Assembly: GCF_040611135.1 (NCBI RefSeq)
Contig: NZ_JBEXNL010000014.1
Span: forward strand, 56,159 to 120,158
DNA length: 64,000 bases
Origin: Tsukamurella sp040611135
GTDB taxonomy: Bacteria; Actinomycetota; Actinomycetes; Mycobacteriales; Mycobacteriaceae
Reading direction: 5' to 3'
In this document: piece after piece, positions 34,472-43,735 of the stretch
Layout of the letters: every line of letters starts with the position of its first letter
Position numbering within the stretch: position 1 is the first letter of the stretch
Made by a program: the position numbers and the translations under genes
The notes under the pieces: generated by a model
Seen by the model: only the letters and a program-made list of their open reading frames with translations
The model's database searches: none
Told to the model about the DNA's origin: nothing

Positions 34472-34951
34472 ATGCCCATTCCCGAGTACGTCCGCAGCAT
34501 CCGCGAGAAGATCGGCACCGATCTGCTGTGGTTGCCCGGTGTCGCCGCGGTGGTGGTCAACGAGGCGGGCGAGGTCCTGCTGGGCCGCCGCGCCGACACC
34601 GGCGAGTGGGCGTCGATCGCCGGCATCCTCGAGCCCGGCGAGCAGCCGGCCGAGGCGATCGTCCGGGAGATCCGGGAGGAGGCGGGGGTCGAGGCGGAGG
34701 TACTCGACCTGCTGGCGCTGCGCACCGACGAGCCGGTTCGCTACCCGAACGGCGATGCGGCGCAGTACCTCACGATCCTGTTCCTGTGCCGGCACGTCTC
34801 CGGCGAGGCGCACGTCGCCGACGACGAATCGTTGGAGATCGCCTGGTTCGAGCCGAGCGCGCTACCGCCGATGTCCGTCCGGCAGACCGAGCGCGTGCAT
34901 CGCGGCCTCGCCGCGCTCCGCGGCGACACCCACCCCGCCTGGCGGCCGTAG
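34472..34951 (+). CDS. NUDIX hydrolase
   Basis: A 159-residue NUDIX protein. The box runs from residue 51 (GILEPGEQPAEAIVREIREE then AGV), with all Glu residues for metal binding present. The N-terminal strand LLWLPGVAAVVVN and the later LFLCRHVSGEA suit an ADP-ribose or dNTP pyrophosphatase. The substrate is not predictable. TACGCT (34459-34464) is 7 bases before the ATG. It converges with choD, with only 3 bases between their ends. Confidence 0.9.
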   Translation: MPIPEYVRSIREKIGTDLLWLPGVAAVVVNEAGEVLLGRRADTGEWASIAGILEPGEQPAEAIVREIREEAGVEAEVLDLLALRTDEPVRYPNGDAAQYLTILFLCRHVSGEAHVADDESLEIAWFEPSALPPMSVRQTERVHRGLAALRGDTHPAWRP

Positions 34952-34954
34952 TCG

Positions 34955-36700
34955 CTAGCCGATGACCTGCTCGCCCCGCCGGATCTCGACGATCGGCAGC
35001 CGCAGGGCACCGGGCGCGCTCGCGGGTACGACGGGCTGCCGAGGCGCGACGGGCGCGATGCGGCGGTAGGGCTCGCCCTGCGGCGCGCGGGTGTCCACCT
35101 CTCCCTTGTTGGGCCAGAGCGCCGCCGCCCGCTCGGCCTGCGCCGTGATGGTCAGCGACGGGTTCACGCCCAGGTTCGCGGACACGGCGGAGCCGTCGAC
35201 GACGCTCAGCGTCGGGTAGCCGTACACGCGGTGGTAGGCGTCGATGACGCCGGTGGACCGGTCCGCGCCGATGGCGCATCCGCCGAGGAAGTGCGCGGTC
35301 ATGGGGATGTTGAAGACCTCGCCCCAGGTACCGGCGGCGGCACCGTCGATCTTGTCGGCGATCCGTCGGGTCGCCTCGTTGCCCAACGGGATCCACGTGG
35401 GGTTCGGCTCCCCGTGGCCCTGGCGCGAGGACATCTTCCGGCCGAACAGGCCGCGCTTGGTGAACGTGGTGATCGAGTTGTCCAGGTTCTGCATGACGAG
35501 CGCGATGATCGTCCGCTCGCTCCACCCGTTCACGAACAGGACGCGCAGGAACTCGAGCGGGTGCCGCACGACGGTGCCGAGGAACTTCAGCCAGCGCGGC
35601 ACGCGACCGCCACCGTCGGTCATCAGCGTCTGCAGCATGCCCATCGCGTTCGAGCCCTTGCCGTAACGGACCGGCTCGACGTGGGTGTCGCTGCTCGGAT
35701 GGAAGGAGCTGGTGATCGCGACGCCGCGCGTGAGGTCGAGCTCCTTGTCCACGGTCATCCGGACCGCGGACAGGATGGACTCGGAGTTCGTGCGGGTGAG
35801 CACGCCGACCTGATCCGAGAGCTCGGGCAGCGCGCCGGTGTCGCGCAACCGGTGCAGCAGCTGCTGCGTGCCCCAGGTGCCGGCCGCGAAGACGACGTGC
35901 TGCGCCGTGTACGTGCGCCGACGCTTGCGCACCTTCGCACCGGAACGCACCGTCGACACCGCCCAGGTCCCGTCGACCAGCTGGGTCACGTCGGTCACCG
36001 TCGTCAGCGGGTGCACCTGTGCGCCCGCCCGCTCGGCGAGCCCGAGGTAGTTCTTGACCAGCGTGTTCTTGGCGCCCCACCGGCAGCCGGTCATGCACTC
36101 GCCGCACTCGATGCAGCCGGTGCGATCGGGGCCGGCGCCGCCGAAGAAGGGATCCGGAACGGTCTTGCCGGGCTCCCCGAAGTACACCCCCACGGGGGTC
36201 TGGATGAAGGTCTCGCCCGCACCCATGTCGTCGGCGACCTGCTTGACGATCTCGTCGGCCGGCGTCATGTGCGGGTTCTGGACCACGCCGAGCATGCGGC
36301 GCCCCTGGTCGTAGTACGGCGAGAGCTCGTCGAACCAGTCGGTGATACCCGCCCACTGATCGTCCTCGAAGAACGAGGCGGGGGGCTTGTACAACGTGTT
36401 GGCGTAGTTCAGCGACCCGCCGCCCACGCCGGCCCCGGCCAGGATCAGGCAGTCGCGCAGCATGTGGATCCGCTGAATGCCGTACAGGCCGAGCGCCGGC
36501 ATCCAGACGAATCGACGCAGGTCCCAGCTGGTCTTGGCGAAGTCCTCGTCGGCGAACCGCCTGCCCGCCTCGAGCACGCCGACGCGGTAGCCCTTCTCCG
36601 TGAGGCGCAGGGCGGTGACGGATCCGCCGAAGCCGGATCCGATGACGAGCACGTCGTAGTCGGTGGTACCGGCGGGCGCGGGGGTGGCTGAGCTGGACAT
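34955..36700 (-). CDS. choD: GMC oxidoreductase, ChoD-type (putative cholesterol oxidase)
   Basis: A 581-residue FAD enzyme of the GMC family. The Rossmann motif VIGSGFGGSVTALRL is near residue 19, followed by GVLEAGRR and GAGVGGGSLNYANTLY, then a cluster of cysteines CIECGECMTGC and the C-terminal FAD motif NLGVNPSLTITAQAERAA. The overall match is to M. tuberculosis Rv3409c (ChoD). Sterol oxidation is the annotated role, but sterol activity of ChoD is disputed. ATG 36700 has GAAGGAGAA 7 bases upstream. It is divergent from the TetR gene. Confidence 0.9.
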   Translation of the reverse strand: MSSSATPAPAGTTDYDVLVIGSGFGGSVTALRLTEKGYRVGVLEAGRRFADEDFAKTSWDLRRFVWMPALGLYGIQRIHMLRDCLILAGAGVGGGSLNYANTLYKPPASFFEDDQWAGITDWFDELSPYYDQGRRMLGVVQNPHMTPADEIVKQVADDMGAGETFIQTPVGVYFGEPGKTVPDPFFGGAGPDRTGCIECGECMTGCRWGAKNTLVKNYLGLAERAGAQVHPLTTVTDVTQLVDGTWAVSTVRSGAKVRKRRRTYTAQHVVFAAGTWGTQQLLHRLRDTGALPELSDQVGVLTRTNSESILSAVRMTVDKELDLTRGVAITSSFHPSSDTHVEPVRYGKGSNAMGMLQTLMTDGGGRVPRWLKFLGTVVRHPLEFLRVLFVNGWSERTIIALVMQNLDNSITTFTKRGLFGRKMSSRQGHGEPNPTWIPLGNEATRRIADKIDGAAAGTWGEVFNIPMTAHFLGGCAIGADRSTGVIDAYHRVYGYPTLSVVDGSAVSANLGVNPSLTITAQAERAAALWPNKGEVDTRAPQGEPYRRIAPVAPRQPVVPASAPGALRLPIVEIRRGEQVIG

Positions 36701-36798
36701 GGCGTTCTCCTTCGGTCCCCCCGGCGGGGCGGTCGCCGGGTGACATGAATCACTGTCGTGTTCCATTTGATTACACATCGTGCCCATCTGTCAACCAT

Positions 36799-36825
36799 GC
36801 GTACAGAGTGAGCCAGGATGTACGC
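36799..36825. promoter_or_regulatory. TetR operator between choD and tetR
   Basis: GCGTACA (36799-36805) and TGTACGC (36819-36825) are perfect arms with a 13-base spacer. The right arm overlaps the TACGCT -10 box (36821-36826) of the leaderless tetR gene, so binding would block it. The site is in the divergent region shared with choD. Confidence 0.65.
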
Positions 36826-36832
36826 TGTCGGC

Positions 36833-37405
36833 ATGAGCGCCCCCGCGAGCTTTCAGGTCGAGGTCAAGCAGTTACTGCGCGACCGCGCACTGGACGCCAC
36901 CCGTGACCTGGTCCACGACGAGGGCTGGGGCGCGGTGAACATGTCGCTCATCGCCAAACGGGTCGGGGTCAGCCGCACGGCGCTCTACAAGGCGGTCGGC
37001 GCCCGTGACGAGGTGGCCCGCGCGCTCATCGCGCGGGAGACGGACGACTACCTCGCCGGCGTCGTCGCCCGGCTCGGCGAGCACCCCGGCGACCTCCGCG
37101 CGGGCTTGGCGGCGGCCGCGACCTTCGCACTCGAGTACGGCGCGGACAACGCGCTGCTCAAGTCCATCCTCGCCGGTGACCGCGGCGATGCCGACCTGCT
37201 CCCGCTGCTCACCACGGACCCGTCGGCCGTGCTCGACCGGGCCGTCGCCGCGGTCGCGCAGGCACTCCCCGCCCGGGTGCCCGACGGTGCCGTCGAGGTC
37301 TTCGTCCGCCTGACCGTCAGCCACCTGCTGGGACCGCGCGGCCCCGTCGACCGGGCGGCCGATCAGATCAGCCGGGCCGCCTGCGGGCTCATCCCGCCTT
37401 CGTGA
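36833..37405 (+). CDS. TetR-family regulator
   Basis: A 190-residue TetR protein with its helix-turn-helix at about residues 37-60 (MSLIAKRVGVSRTALYKAVG). The C-terminal ligand domain is not assigned. ATG 36833 is preferred over 36818, since TACGCT (36821-36826) is 6 bases upstream and 36818 would fall inside the palindrome. It probably represses itself and choD. Its 3' end overlaps the convergent DUF3093-like gene by 17 bases. Confidence 0.88.
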   Translation: MSAPASFQVEVKQLLRDRALDATRDLVHDEGWGAVNMSLIAKRVGVSRTALYKAVGARDEVARALIARETDDYLAGVVARLGEHPGDLRAGLAAAATFALEYGADNALLKSILAGDRGDADLLPLLTTDPSAVLDRAVAAVAQALPARVPDGAVEVFVRLTVSHLLGPRGPVDRAADQISRAACGLIPPS

Positions 37406-37877
37406 GCAGGGGCTCGAGGGACGCGCGCAGCGCGTAATCGTTGCGGGCCCAGGCCTGCACCGTCGAACCGTCCGTGAGCTGCAGACCCACGCCGTACCTG
37501 CGGCGCGGGATCTGGCTGAGGCGGCCCATCGGCCGGGCCGAGGTCCACGCGGGAAAATCCTCCGGCGCGGCCTTCTTCGGGTGGTCCGGAGCCTTCCCGG
37601 GGAGGATCCGCCCGATCTCGGCGACGGGGAGGCCCTCCTCGCCGCACCGCAGCTCGTGTTCCGTCAGCTCGACGGACACGTGGGTGCGGCCGGCGGTCAC
37701 CTGCAGCCACACGAAGCCCTGCGTGGCCAGGCCCAGCAGCAGCCAGATCCACCACTCCGAGGTGCGCCCGGCGAGCAGCCACTGGGTCACGATCATCGCG
37801 ACCGTCGCCAGTGGGACCAGCAGCAGCCAGGCACGGGAGAGGCCGCGCTCGGCGTACAGGGGGACGGCGTCGCTCAC
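37389..37877 (-). CDS. DUF3093-like membrane protein (Rv0513-like position)
   Basis: A 162-residue protein with two membrane helices (about residues 15-35 and 43-63) and a C-terminal soluble half (HVSVELTEHELRCGEEGLPV to YGVGLQLTDGSTVQAWARND) like DUF3093 proteins. Function unknown. The GTG 37877 overlaps the stop of the upstream gene (GTGA), so it is coupled to the heme operon behind hemB, as Rv0513/Rv0514 are. Confidence 0.75.
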   Translation of the reverse strand: MSDAVPLYAERGLSRAWLLLVPLATVAMIVTQWLLAGRTSEWWIWLLLGLATQGFVWLQVTAGRTHVSVELTEHELRCGEEGLPVAEIGRILPGKAPDHPKKAAPEDFPAWTSARPMGRLSQIPRRRYGVGLQLTDGSTVQAWARNDYALRASLEPLLTKAG

Positions 37878-38458
37878 CGGCGCGCCCCCGCGATCGAGCC
37901 CGGATTGAAGTACTCGAGCGCGTCCCGGCTGTTCGCCGTGATCATCGCGCCGACCACGGCGATCGCCGCCAGGATCGCCGGCACCGCGATCTCCCCCTCG
38001 CCCGAGAAGAACCCCAGCACGCCCTGCACGAGCACGAACGCCGCGACGAACTGCAGCACCACGCGGGACCACCCCTGGCCCCGCCACAGGAAGAACACGA
38101 GCAGGCCGACGACGATCACGCCGAACGCGACTGCCACGAGCGCGAACAGGAACACGCTGGCGTCGAACTGCTCGAAGGTCTTGTACTGCTCGCGGTTGAT
38201 CTTCGCGAGGGTGCCCTCGCCCCGCTGCATCGCCGCGAACTCCTCGCGCAACGCATCGGAGCCGCGGCTCGCGACCGCCGTCGCCACGGACGAGACCACC
38301 GACGCGAGGATCACGAAGATCCACAGCTGCACGGACAGCTTCACATCGTCGGGCCGGGGGCCGCGCGCCGGCTTGGGCGCGGGCGGCGGCGCGGGCCACG
38401 TGGGCGGCTGCGGCCCGGGACCGGGCCAGACGGGACCCTGGTGCTGCATGCCGCTCAC
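37874..38458 (-). CDS. Membrane protein downstream of hemB (Rv0514-like position)
   Basis: A 194-residue protein: Pro-rich N-terminus (PGPGPQPPTWPAPPPAPKPA), then four membrane helices (about residues 40-60, 98-120, 127-147 and 155-172) with an extracytoplasmic helix (REEFAAMQRGEGTLAKINRE). GTG 38458 overlaps the hemB stop (GTGA). ATG 38449 is an equal alternative giving three fewer residues. No known function. Conservation next to hemB suggests co-transcription rather than a proven role in heme synthesis. Confidence 0.75.
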   Translation of the reverse strand: MSGMQHQGPVWPGPGPQPPTWPAPPPAPKPARGPRPDDVKLSVQLWIFVILASVVSSVATAVASRGSDALREEFAAMQRGEGTLAKINREQYKTFEQFDASVFLFALVAVAFGVIVVGLLVFFLWRGQGWSRVVLQFVAAFVLVQGVLGFFSGEGEIAVPAILAAIAVVGAMITANSRDALEYFNPGSIAGARR

Positions 38459-39447
38459 CACCGCCCCCGCGCGATCCACCCGGCGGCCTCGGTGGCCCAG
38501 TAGGTCAGGACGATGTCCGCACCGGCCCGACGGATCGACAGCAGCGACTCGCGGATCGCGGCGTCGCGGTCGATCCAGCCGTTCTGCGCGGCCGCGGTGA
38601 TCATCGAGTACTCCCCCGAGATCTGGTACGCCGCAACGGGAACCGGCGAGGCGGCGGCCACGTCGGCCAGCACGTCCAGGTAACTCATCGCGGGCTTGAC
38701 CATCACCAGGTCGGCGCCCTCGGCGAGATCGAGCTCCAACTCGCGCAACGACTCCCGACGGTTCGCCGCGTCCTGCTGGTACGTCCGGCGGTCCCCGACC
38801 AGCGACGACCCGACGGCCTCGCGGAACGGACCGTAGAAGGGCGAGGCGTACTTCGCGGTGTAGGCGAGGATCGAGACGTCCTGGTGGCCCGCGGAATCCA
38901 ACGCGGAGCGGATCACGCCGATCTGGCCGTCCATCATCCCCGACGGGCCCAGCATGTGCGCCCCGGCGTCGGCCTGCGCGACCGCCATCAGCGCGTAGCG
39001 CTCCAGGGTGGCGTCGTTGTCGACGCGCCCGGCACCGTCGAGCACCCCGCAGTGACCGTGCGCGGTGAACTCGTCCAAGCACGTGTCGGCCATGACGACC
39101 GTGGCGTCGCCGAGGTCCTCGCGCAGCGCGCGCAGGCCCCGGTTGAGCACCCCGTCGGGCTGCCAGGCGACGCTGCCCTCGGCGTCCTTGTCCGCATCGT
39201 CGGGGACCCCGAACAGCATGATCCCGCCGACCCCGGCCCGGACCGCCTCGTCGGCCGCGGCACGCAGCGAGTCGACGGTGTGCTGGACGACGCCCGGCAT
39301 CGACGAGATCGGCGCCGGCGCGTCGATCCCGTCGCGCACGAACATCGGCAGCACGAGCTGCCGCGGCTCCACCGAGACCTCGGCGACGAGCCGCCGGACG
39401 GCGGGCGTGGTGCGCAGCCTGCGCGGCCGCACCTGCGGAAAACTCAT
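38455..39447 (-). CDS. hemB: Delta-aminolevulinic acid dehydratase (porphobilinogen synthase)
   Basis: A 330-residue enzyme condensing two 5-aminolevulinates to porphobilinogen. The zinc-site cysteines are in DTCLDEFTAHGHCGV. The two Schiff-base lysines lie in AYTAKYASPFYGPFR and LVMVKPAMSYLD. Normal length. TAGGCT (39454-39459, minus strand) is 6 bases before the ATG, overlapping a GGAG, so it could have its own leaderless promoter in addition to read-through from hemD (58 bases upstream). Confidence 0.97.
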   Translation of the reverse strand: MSFPQVRPRRLRTTPAVRRLVAEVSVEPRQLVLPMFVRDGIDAPAPISSMPGVVQHTVDSLRAAADEAVRAGVGGIMLFGVPDDADKDAEGSVAWQPDGVLNRGLRALREDLGDATVVMADTCLDEFTAHGHCGVLDGAGRVDNDATLERYALMAVAQADAGAHMLGPSGMMDGQIGVIRSALDSAGHQDVSILAYTAKYASPFYGPFREAVGSSLVGDRRTYQQDAANRRESLRELELDLAEGADLVMVKPAMSYLDVLADVAAASPVPVAAYQISGEYSMITAAAQNGWIDRDAAIRESLLSIRRAGADIVLTYWATEAAGWIARGRW

Positions 39448-39505
39448 GGCTCCAGCCTACGGACGGCGCCGGGAGCGGAGCGAGCGGGCCGCATCGACAC
39501 CGCCG

Positions 39506-41227
39506 TCAGGACCGCGAGCGGCGCGGCTTCTTCCGCGGCGGGGGCAGGGCGCCCTCCGCGCGGAGCCGGGAGGCGTGCGCGGCCAGGGCCTCGACGAGGT
39601 CCTCGACCGACGCGGTCTCCGGCTGCACGTCCACCCGCAGGCCGAACTCGATCGCGGTCTCGGCCGTCTTGGGGCCGATGCACGCGACGATCGTGCGGGT
39701 GTGCGGCTTGCCGGCGATGCCGACCAGGTTGCGCACCGTCGAGCTCGAGGTGAAGCAGACCGCGTCGAAGTCGCCGGTCTTGATCATCTCGCGGGTCGAG
39801 GCGGGCGGCGGCGCGGCGCGCACCGTGCGGTACGCGGTCACGTCGTCGATCTCCCAGCCGCGGTCGCGCAGGCCCTCGGCGAGGGTCTCGGTGGCGATGT
39901 CGGCGCGGGGCAGCAGGACCCGGTTGACCGGGTCGAAGACGTCGTCGAAGGGCGGGAAGACCTCGAGCATGCCCAGGCTGGACTGCTCGCCGGTGGGGAT
40001 CAGCTCCGGCTCGATGCCGAAGGCGCGGACCTTCGCGGCGGTCTGCTCGCCGACGCAGGCGATCTTCACGCCGGAGAAGGCGCGGGCGTCGAGGCCGAAC
40101 TCGATGAACTTCTCCCACACGGCGCGCACGGCGTTCGTGGAGGTGAAGACGACCCACTGGTAGCGGCCGTCGACGAGGCCCTTGACCGCCCGCTCCATCT
40201 GCGCGGGACTACGGGGCGGCTCGACCGCGATGGTCGGCACCTCCATCGGGATGGAGCCGTGGCTGCGGAGCCGGTTCGACATCTCGGCGGCCTGGTCCTT
40301 GGTGCGGGGCACGAGCACGGTCCAGCCGTACAGCGCGCGCGACTCCCACCACGAGAGCTTGCTCCGCTGGCCCACGACCTTGCCGACGGTGACCACGAGC
40401 GGGCCCGGCAGCCCGGCGCCGGCCTCGTTGAGCGTCGCGAGGGTCGCCTCGACGGTCTTCTGCTTGCAGGTGGAACCCTGCGCGGTGACGGCGACCGGGG
40501 TCTGCGGCGCGAGGCCGTTCTCGACCAGCGCGGAGGCGGTGTCGGCGAGGTGCTCGGCCGTCGCGCTCAGGACCAGGGGCGACGGTGCCGCGGCCAGCGC
40601 CGCCCAGTCGACCTCGCCGCGCACGTCGGCCTCGGTGTGCGCCGAGCCCAGCGCCATGCCGGCGTAGGTGGGGACGGCGGTCGCAGGCGCGAGGCCCGGG
40701 ATGATCTCGAAGGCGATCTGCGTCCGGGCGACGGCGTTGACCTCGGCCAACACGGCGTCCGAGGACAGCGGGTCGCCGGCGACGAGGCGCACGACGTCGT
40801 GCCCGTGGCGGGCCTGCGCGAGCAGCGTCTTGGCCACCTCGGCCGGCTCGCCGAGCGCGGGCGCGACGGAGGCGGGGTTGCGGAACGCGGGCTCGCTCTT
40901 GCGCCCCTTCGACGCGGTGGCGGCCGCCGCGTCGGCGCCGTCCTCCTCGGTGTCGATCGGCTCGACCGGCAGCGCCGTGCCCACCATGTCGAGCACGGTC
41001 TGCGGAACGTCGGGGTCGGTGAAGACCGTCCGGGCGCCCGCGATAGTCTGCTCTGCACGCAAGGTGAGCAGTCCCGGATCACCCGGGCCGGAACCCACGA
41101 AGGTGATGCGCCCCGGCGCCGTCGCGCGGCCCCGGGCCGGCTTGTTCGCCTTCGCGGCTGCGCGGGTGGACACCGCGTCGGTGTCGGCTGCCGTGTCGGC
41201 CTTCGCGGTCTGTGCAATGCGGCTCAT
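39506..41227 (-). CDS. hemD: Uroporphyrinogen-III C-methyltransferase / synthase fusion (HemD)
   Basis: A 573-residue fusion. Residues ~42-280 form an SUMT-like domain: ITFVGSGPGDPGLLTLRAEQ is its SAM motif, and the GDP loop (VAGDPLSSDAV) is altered from the usual GGDP. Residues ~315-550 form uroporphyrinogen-III synthase (TVLVPRTKDQAAEMSNRLRS through VCFTSSSTVRNL). The same fusion is found as Rv0511. The altered methyltransferase may not be active. The N-terminal 40 residues and the last 15 (basic) are probably disordered. Confidence 0.93.
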   Translation of the reverse strand: MSRIAQTAKADTAADTDAVSTRAAAKANKPARGRATAPGRITFVGSGPGDPGLLTLRAEQTIAGARTVFTDPDVPQTVLDMVGTALPVEPIDTEEDGADAAAATASKGRKSEPAFRNPASVAPALGEPAEVAKTLLAQARHGHDVVRLVAGDPLSSDAVLAEVNAVARTQIAFEIIPGLAPATAVPTYAGMALGSAHTEADVRGEVDWAALAAAPSPLVLSATAEHLADTASALVENGLAPQTPVAVTAQGSTCKQKTVEATLATLNEAGAGLPGPLVVTVGKVVGQRSKLSWWESRALYGWTVLVPRTKDQAAEMSNRLRSHGSIPMEVPTIAVEPPRSPAQMERAVKGLVDGRYQWVVFTSTNAVRAVWEKFIEFGLDARAFSGVKIACVGEQTAAKVRAFGIEPELIPTGEQSSLGMLEVFPPFDDVFDPVNRVLLPRADIATETLAEGLRDRGWEIDDVTAYRTVRAAPPPASTREMIKTGDFDAVCFTSSSTVRNLVGIAGKPHTRTIVACIGPKTAETAIEFGLRVDVQPETASVEDLVEALAAHASRLRAEGALPPPRKKPRRSRS

Positions 41228-41253
41228 GTATCGGCTCCCAGTAGTTGCGGGTG

Positions 41254-42198
41254 CTACGCGAGCAGGTCGCGTGCGCCCAGGTCGAGCAGCTCCCGTGCCA
41301 GCGCGATGCCCAACGCGTCGGCGTCGCCCACCGGACCGACCACGGAGGCCCGGACCGAGTCGGAGCCGTCCGCCGCGAGGGCGACGCCCCGCAACGACAG
41401 CTCCTCGAAGATCCGACCGTCGTCGTCGAGGGACTCGACGACCTCCGCGATCGCACCGACAGGCGCGGTACACCCGGCTTCCAGCTCGGCGAGGAGGGCG
41501 CGTTCGGCGGAGACCGCCGCGCGCGTGACCGGATCGTCCAGGCCGGAGAGCACGGAATGCAGTTCCGCATCGTCGCGTCGGCACTCCACCGCGAGTGCGC
41601 CCTGAGCGGGCGCGGGCAACATCTGCACCGGGTCGAGCGCTTCCGTCACCTCGTTGTGGCGACCGATCCGCTTGAGTCCGGCGAGGGCGACCACGATCGC
41701 GTCGAGTTCACCGTCCGCTACTTTGCGTAACCGAGAGTCAAGGTTGCCTCGTAGGGGGCGGATTTCCAAACCCAGACCCAGTGCAGTAAGCTGTGTGGCT
41801 CGCCGTGGGCTCGAAGTTCCCACCACGGAGCCGGCCGGCAGCTCACCGAGCACCAGCCCGTCGCGTGCCACCAGGGCGTCGCGGGAGTCCTCCCGGGGCG
41901 GCACGGCGGCCAGCGAGAGCCGCTCGTCCGGAGCCGTGGGCAGGTCCTTGTACGAGTGCACGGCCACGTCGACCTCGCCGGCGGCCAGCGCGTCGCGCAG
42001 CGCGCTCGTGAACACGCCGACGCCGATCTTCTCGACCGGGTCGGAACTCAGATCGCCCGGCGTCTGCACGATCACCAGCTCGGCCGGGTGCCCGGCGTCG
42101 ATCAGCGCGTCGCGCACGGTGCCGGCCTGCGTGGTCGCGAGCAGCGAGCCGCGGGTGCCGATGCGGATGGGGCTGGGCAGTGTGGTCACGTCAGACAC
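41254..42198 (-). CDS. hemC: Porphobilinogen deaminase (hydroxymethylbilane synthase)
   Basis: A 314-residue enzyme that polymerises four porphobilinogens. The dipyrromethane cofactor is attached to C243 (LEAGCTAPVGA). The active-site motifs RIGTRGSLLA, VHSYKDLP and GTSSPRR are all present. The GTG start at 42198 lies inside the hemA 3' end (8-base overlap), so the pair is translationally coupled. Spacing to hemD is 26 bases. Confidence 0.96.
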   Translation of the reverse strand: MSDVTTLPSPIRIGTRGSLLATTQAGTVRDALIDAGHPAELVIVQTPGDLSSDPVEKIGVGVFTSALRDALAAGEVDVAVHSYKDLPTAPDERLSLAAVPPREDSRDALVARDGLVLGELPAGSVVGTSSPRRATQLTALGLGLEIRPLRGNLDSRLRKVADGELDAIVVALAGLKRIGRHNEVTEALDPVQMLPAPAQGALAVECRRDDAELHSVLSGLDDPVTRAAVSAERALLAELEAGCTAPVGAIAEVVESLDDDGRIFEELSLRGVALAADGSDSVRASVVGPVGDADALGIALARELLDLGARDLLA

Positions 42199-43528
42199 TT
42201 CGGTCGTCGGATCCTTCGGTTGCTGAGACGACGCCCGTGGCGCCCGGCTTGAGTTCGAAGAGCTCGCGCAGCGCCTGCGCGTAGGAGTCGCCGCCCGGCG
42301 TCGCCGCGAGCTGCTTGACGCGCACCGTCGGGGCGTGCAGGAGCTTGTCGACGACGCGACGCACCGTCTGCGCCACCTCGTCCCGGTCCGTGCCCTCCAG
42401 GCCCGGAAGTCGCGAGTCGAGGCGCAGCAGTTCGGCTTCCACCACCTCGGCGGCGCGGCGGCGCAGCGCCGTCACCGTCGGGGTGACCTCGGCGGAGCGC
42501 TGGGCCGACAGGTACTCGGCCAGTTCGCCGGAGACGATGCCGCGCGCCTTCTCGGCGTCCTCCTCGGCGGCCTGCGTGCCCGGCTCGCGGGAGAGCGCGT
42601 CGATGTCGATCACGGTGACGCCCGGCAGGCCGACGACCGCGGGGTCCACGTCGCGGGGCAGGCCCAGGTCGCAGACCACGAGATCGCTGTCGACGGTGCG
42701 CTGCGCGAGCGCGGAGTGCACGTCCGCGAGACTCACCACGCTGCCGACGGCTCCGGTGCAGGCGATGAGCACGTCGGCGTCGGCGAGCGCGCCGACGATG
42801 CCCTCCATCGGGACGGACCGCGCACCGTCGACCCCGGCGTCGAGGGCCGCCTGCGCGAGGCGAGCGGCCTTGTCCTCCGTGCGGTTGGCGACGGTGACGT
42901 CGCCGACCCCGGCGCGCGCCAGGTGCGCGATCGACAGGCCGCCCATGGCGCCGGCGCCGACCACGACGGCGCGCCGCAGCGAGCCGCCCTGTGCGTCGAG
43001 GACCGCCTGCGCACGGTCGAGCGCCACGGAGACCACGGACGCGCCGGCCTTGTCGATACCGGTATCGGTGTGCACGCGCTTGCCGACGTGCAGCGCGCGC
43101 TGTGCGAGGTCGTGGACGACGCGGCCGGCGACCTGGTTCTCGTCGGACGCGGCGTACGCGCCGCGGATCTGGCCGAGGATCTGCTGCTCGCCGACGACCA
43201 TCGAGTCGAGGCCGCTGGCCACCGAGAACAGGTGCTGGACCGCGGCCTCGGAGTAGCGGACGAAGGCGTGCTTGCTGAGCTCGTTGATGGTGAGACCCGA
43301 CCGGGCGGACAGCACATCGGAGACGGCTTCCAGCGCAGGGTGGAAGGCCTCGACGACGGCGTAGATCTCGATGCGGTTGCAGGTGGTGACCACCATGACC
43401 TCGTCGATGTGCGGCGACTCCATGAGCTGCGCCAGCACCTTGGGACGATCGGTCTCGGTGATGGCCAGTTTCTCCAGCACCGACACCGGCGCGCTGCGGT
43501 GCGACGCGCCGAACAGCAGAATCGACAC
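42191..43528 (-). CDS. hemA: Glutamyl-tRNA reductase
   Basis: A 445-residue NADPH enzyme that makes glutamate-1-semialdehyde from glutamyl-tRNA, the committed step of C5 heme synthesis; HemL at 9275 is the next enzyme. The catalytic C50 is in TTCNRIEIY. The NADPH loop is VVVGAGAMGGLS, and the GEQQILGQIR and C-terminal dimerisation helices are present. The GTG start has GGAG 11 bases upstream. It heads hemA-C-D-B. The leader to the upstream gene is ~207 bases. Confidence 0.96.
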   Translation of the reverse strand: MSILLFGASHRSAPVSVLEKLAITETDRPKVLAQLMESPHIDEVMVVTTCNRIEIYAVVEAFHPALEAVSDVLSARSGLTINELSKHAFVRYSEAAVQHLFSVASGLDSMVVGEQQILGQIRGAYAASDENQVAGRVVHDLAQRALHVGKRVHTDTGIDKAGASVVSVALDRAQAVLDAQGGSLRRAVVVGAGAMGGLSIAHLARAGVGDVTVANRTEDKAARLAQAALDAGVDGARSVPMEGIVGALADADVLIACTGAVGSVVSLADVHSALAQRTVDSDLVVCDLGLPRDVDPAVVGLPGVTVIDIDALSREPGTQAAEEDAEKARGIVSGELAEYLSAQRSAEVTPTVTALRRRAAEVVEAELLRLDSRLPGLEGTDRDEVAQTVRRVVDKLLHAPTVRVKQLAATPGGDSYAQALRELFELKPGATGVVSATEGSDDRSV

Positions 43529-43638
43529 CCTCGCTGCTCCTTCGAAGATCTTCTGCGGGCGACTACAGTCGGTAGTTTCCCGTACAGGCACGGTACCCCG
43601 CATCCCCTGAAATGGGAAAACGCGCCCAGCCCGACCTC

Positions 43639-43673
43639 ACCCGTGCAGGTGACGCGGGGTCGTCCGCACGGGT
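43639..43673 (-). terminator. Possible terminator between the glutaredoxin-like gene and hemA
   Basis: ACCCGTGC (43639-43646) and GCACGGGT (43666-43673) are perfect 8-bp arms with a 19-base loop. They lie between the end of the glutaredoxin-like gene and hemA, with TTTT about 20 bases further on in the transcript. It is weak evidence for a terminator or attenuator. Confidence 0.35.
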
Positions 43674-43735
43674 CGCTGCGCCCAGGATATCGGCTCGCAG
43701 GCGCGCGACGTCCGCTTCGACCCGCCGCGGACCAC

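Noticed and set aside
43529..43735. A heme- or tRNA-responsive leader before hemA
   Set aside because: The region holds only short, weak dyads and no convincing conserved structure.
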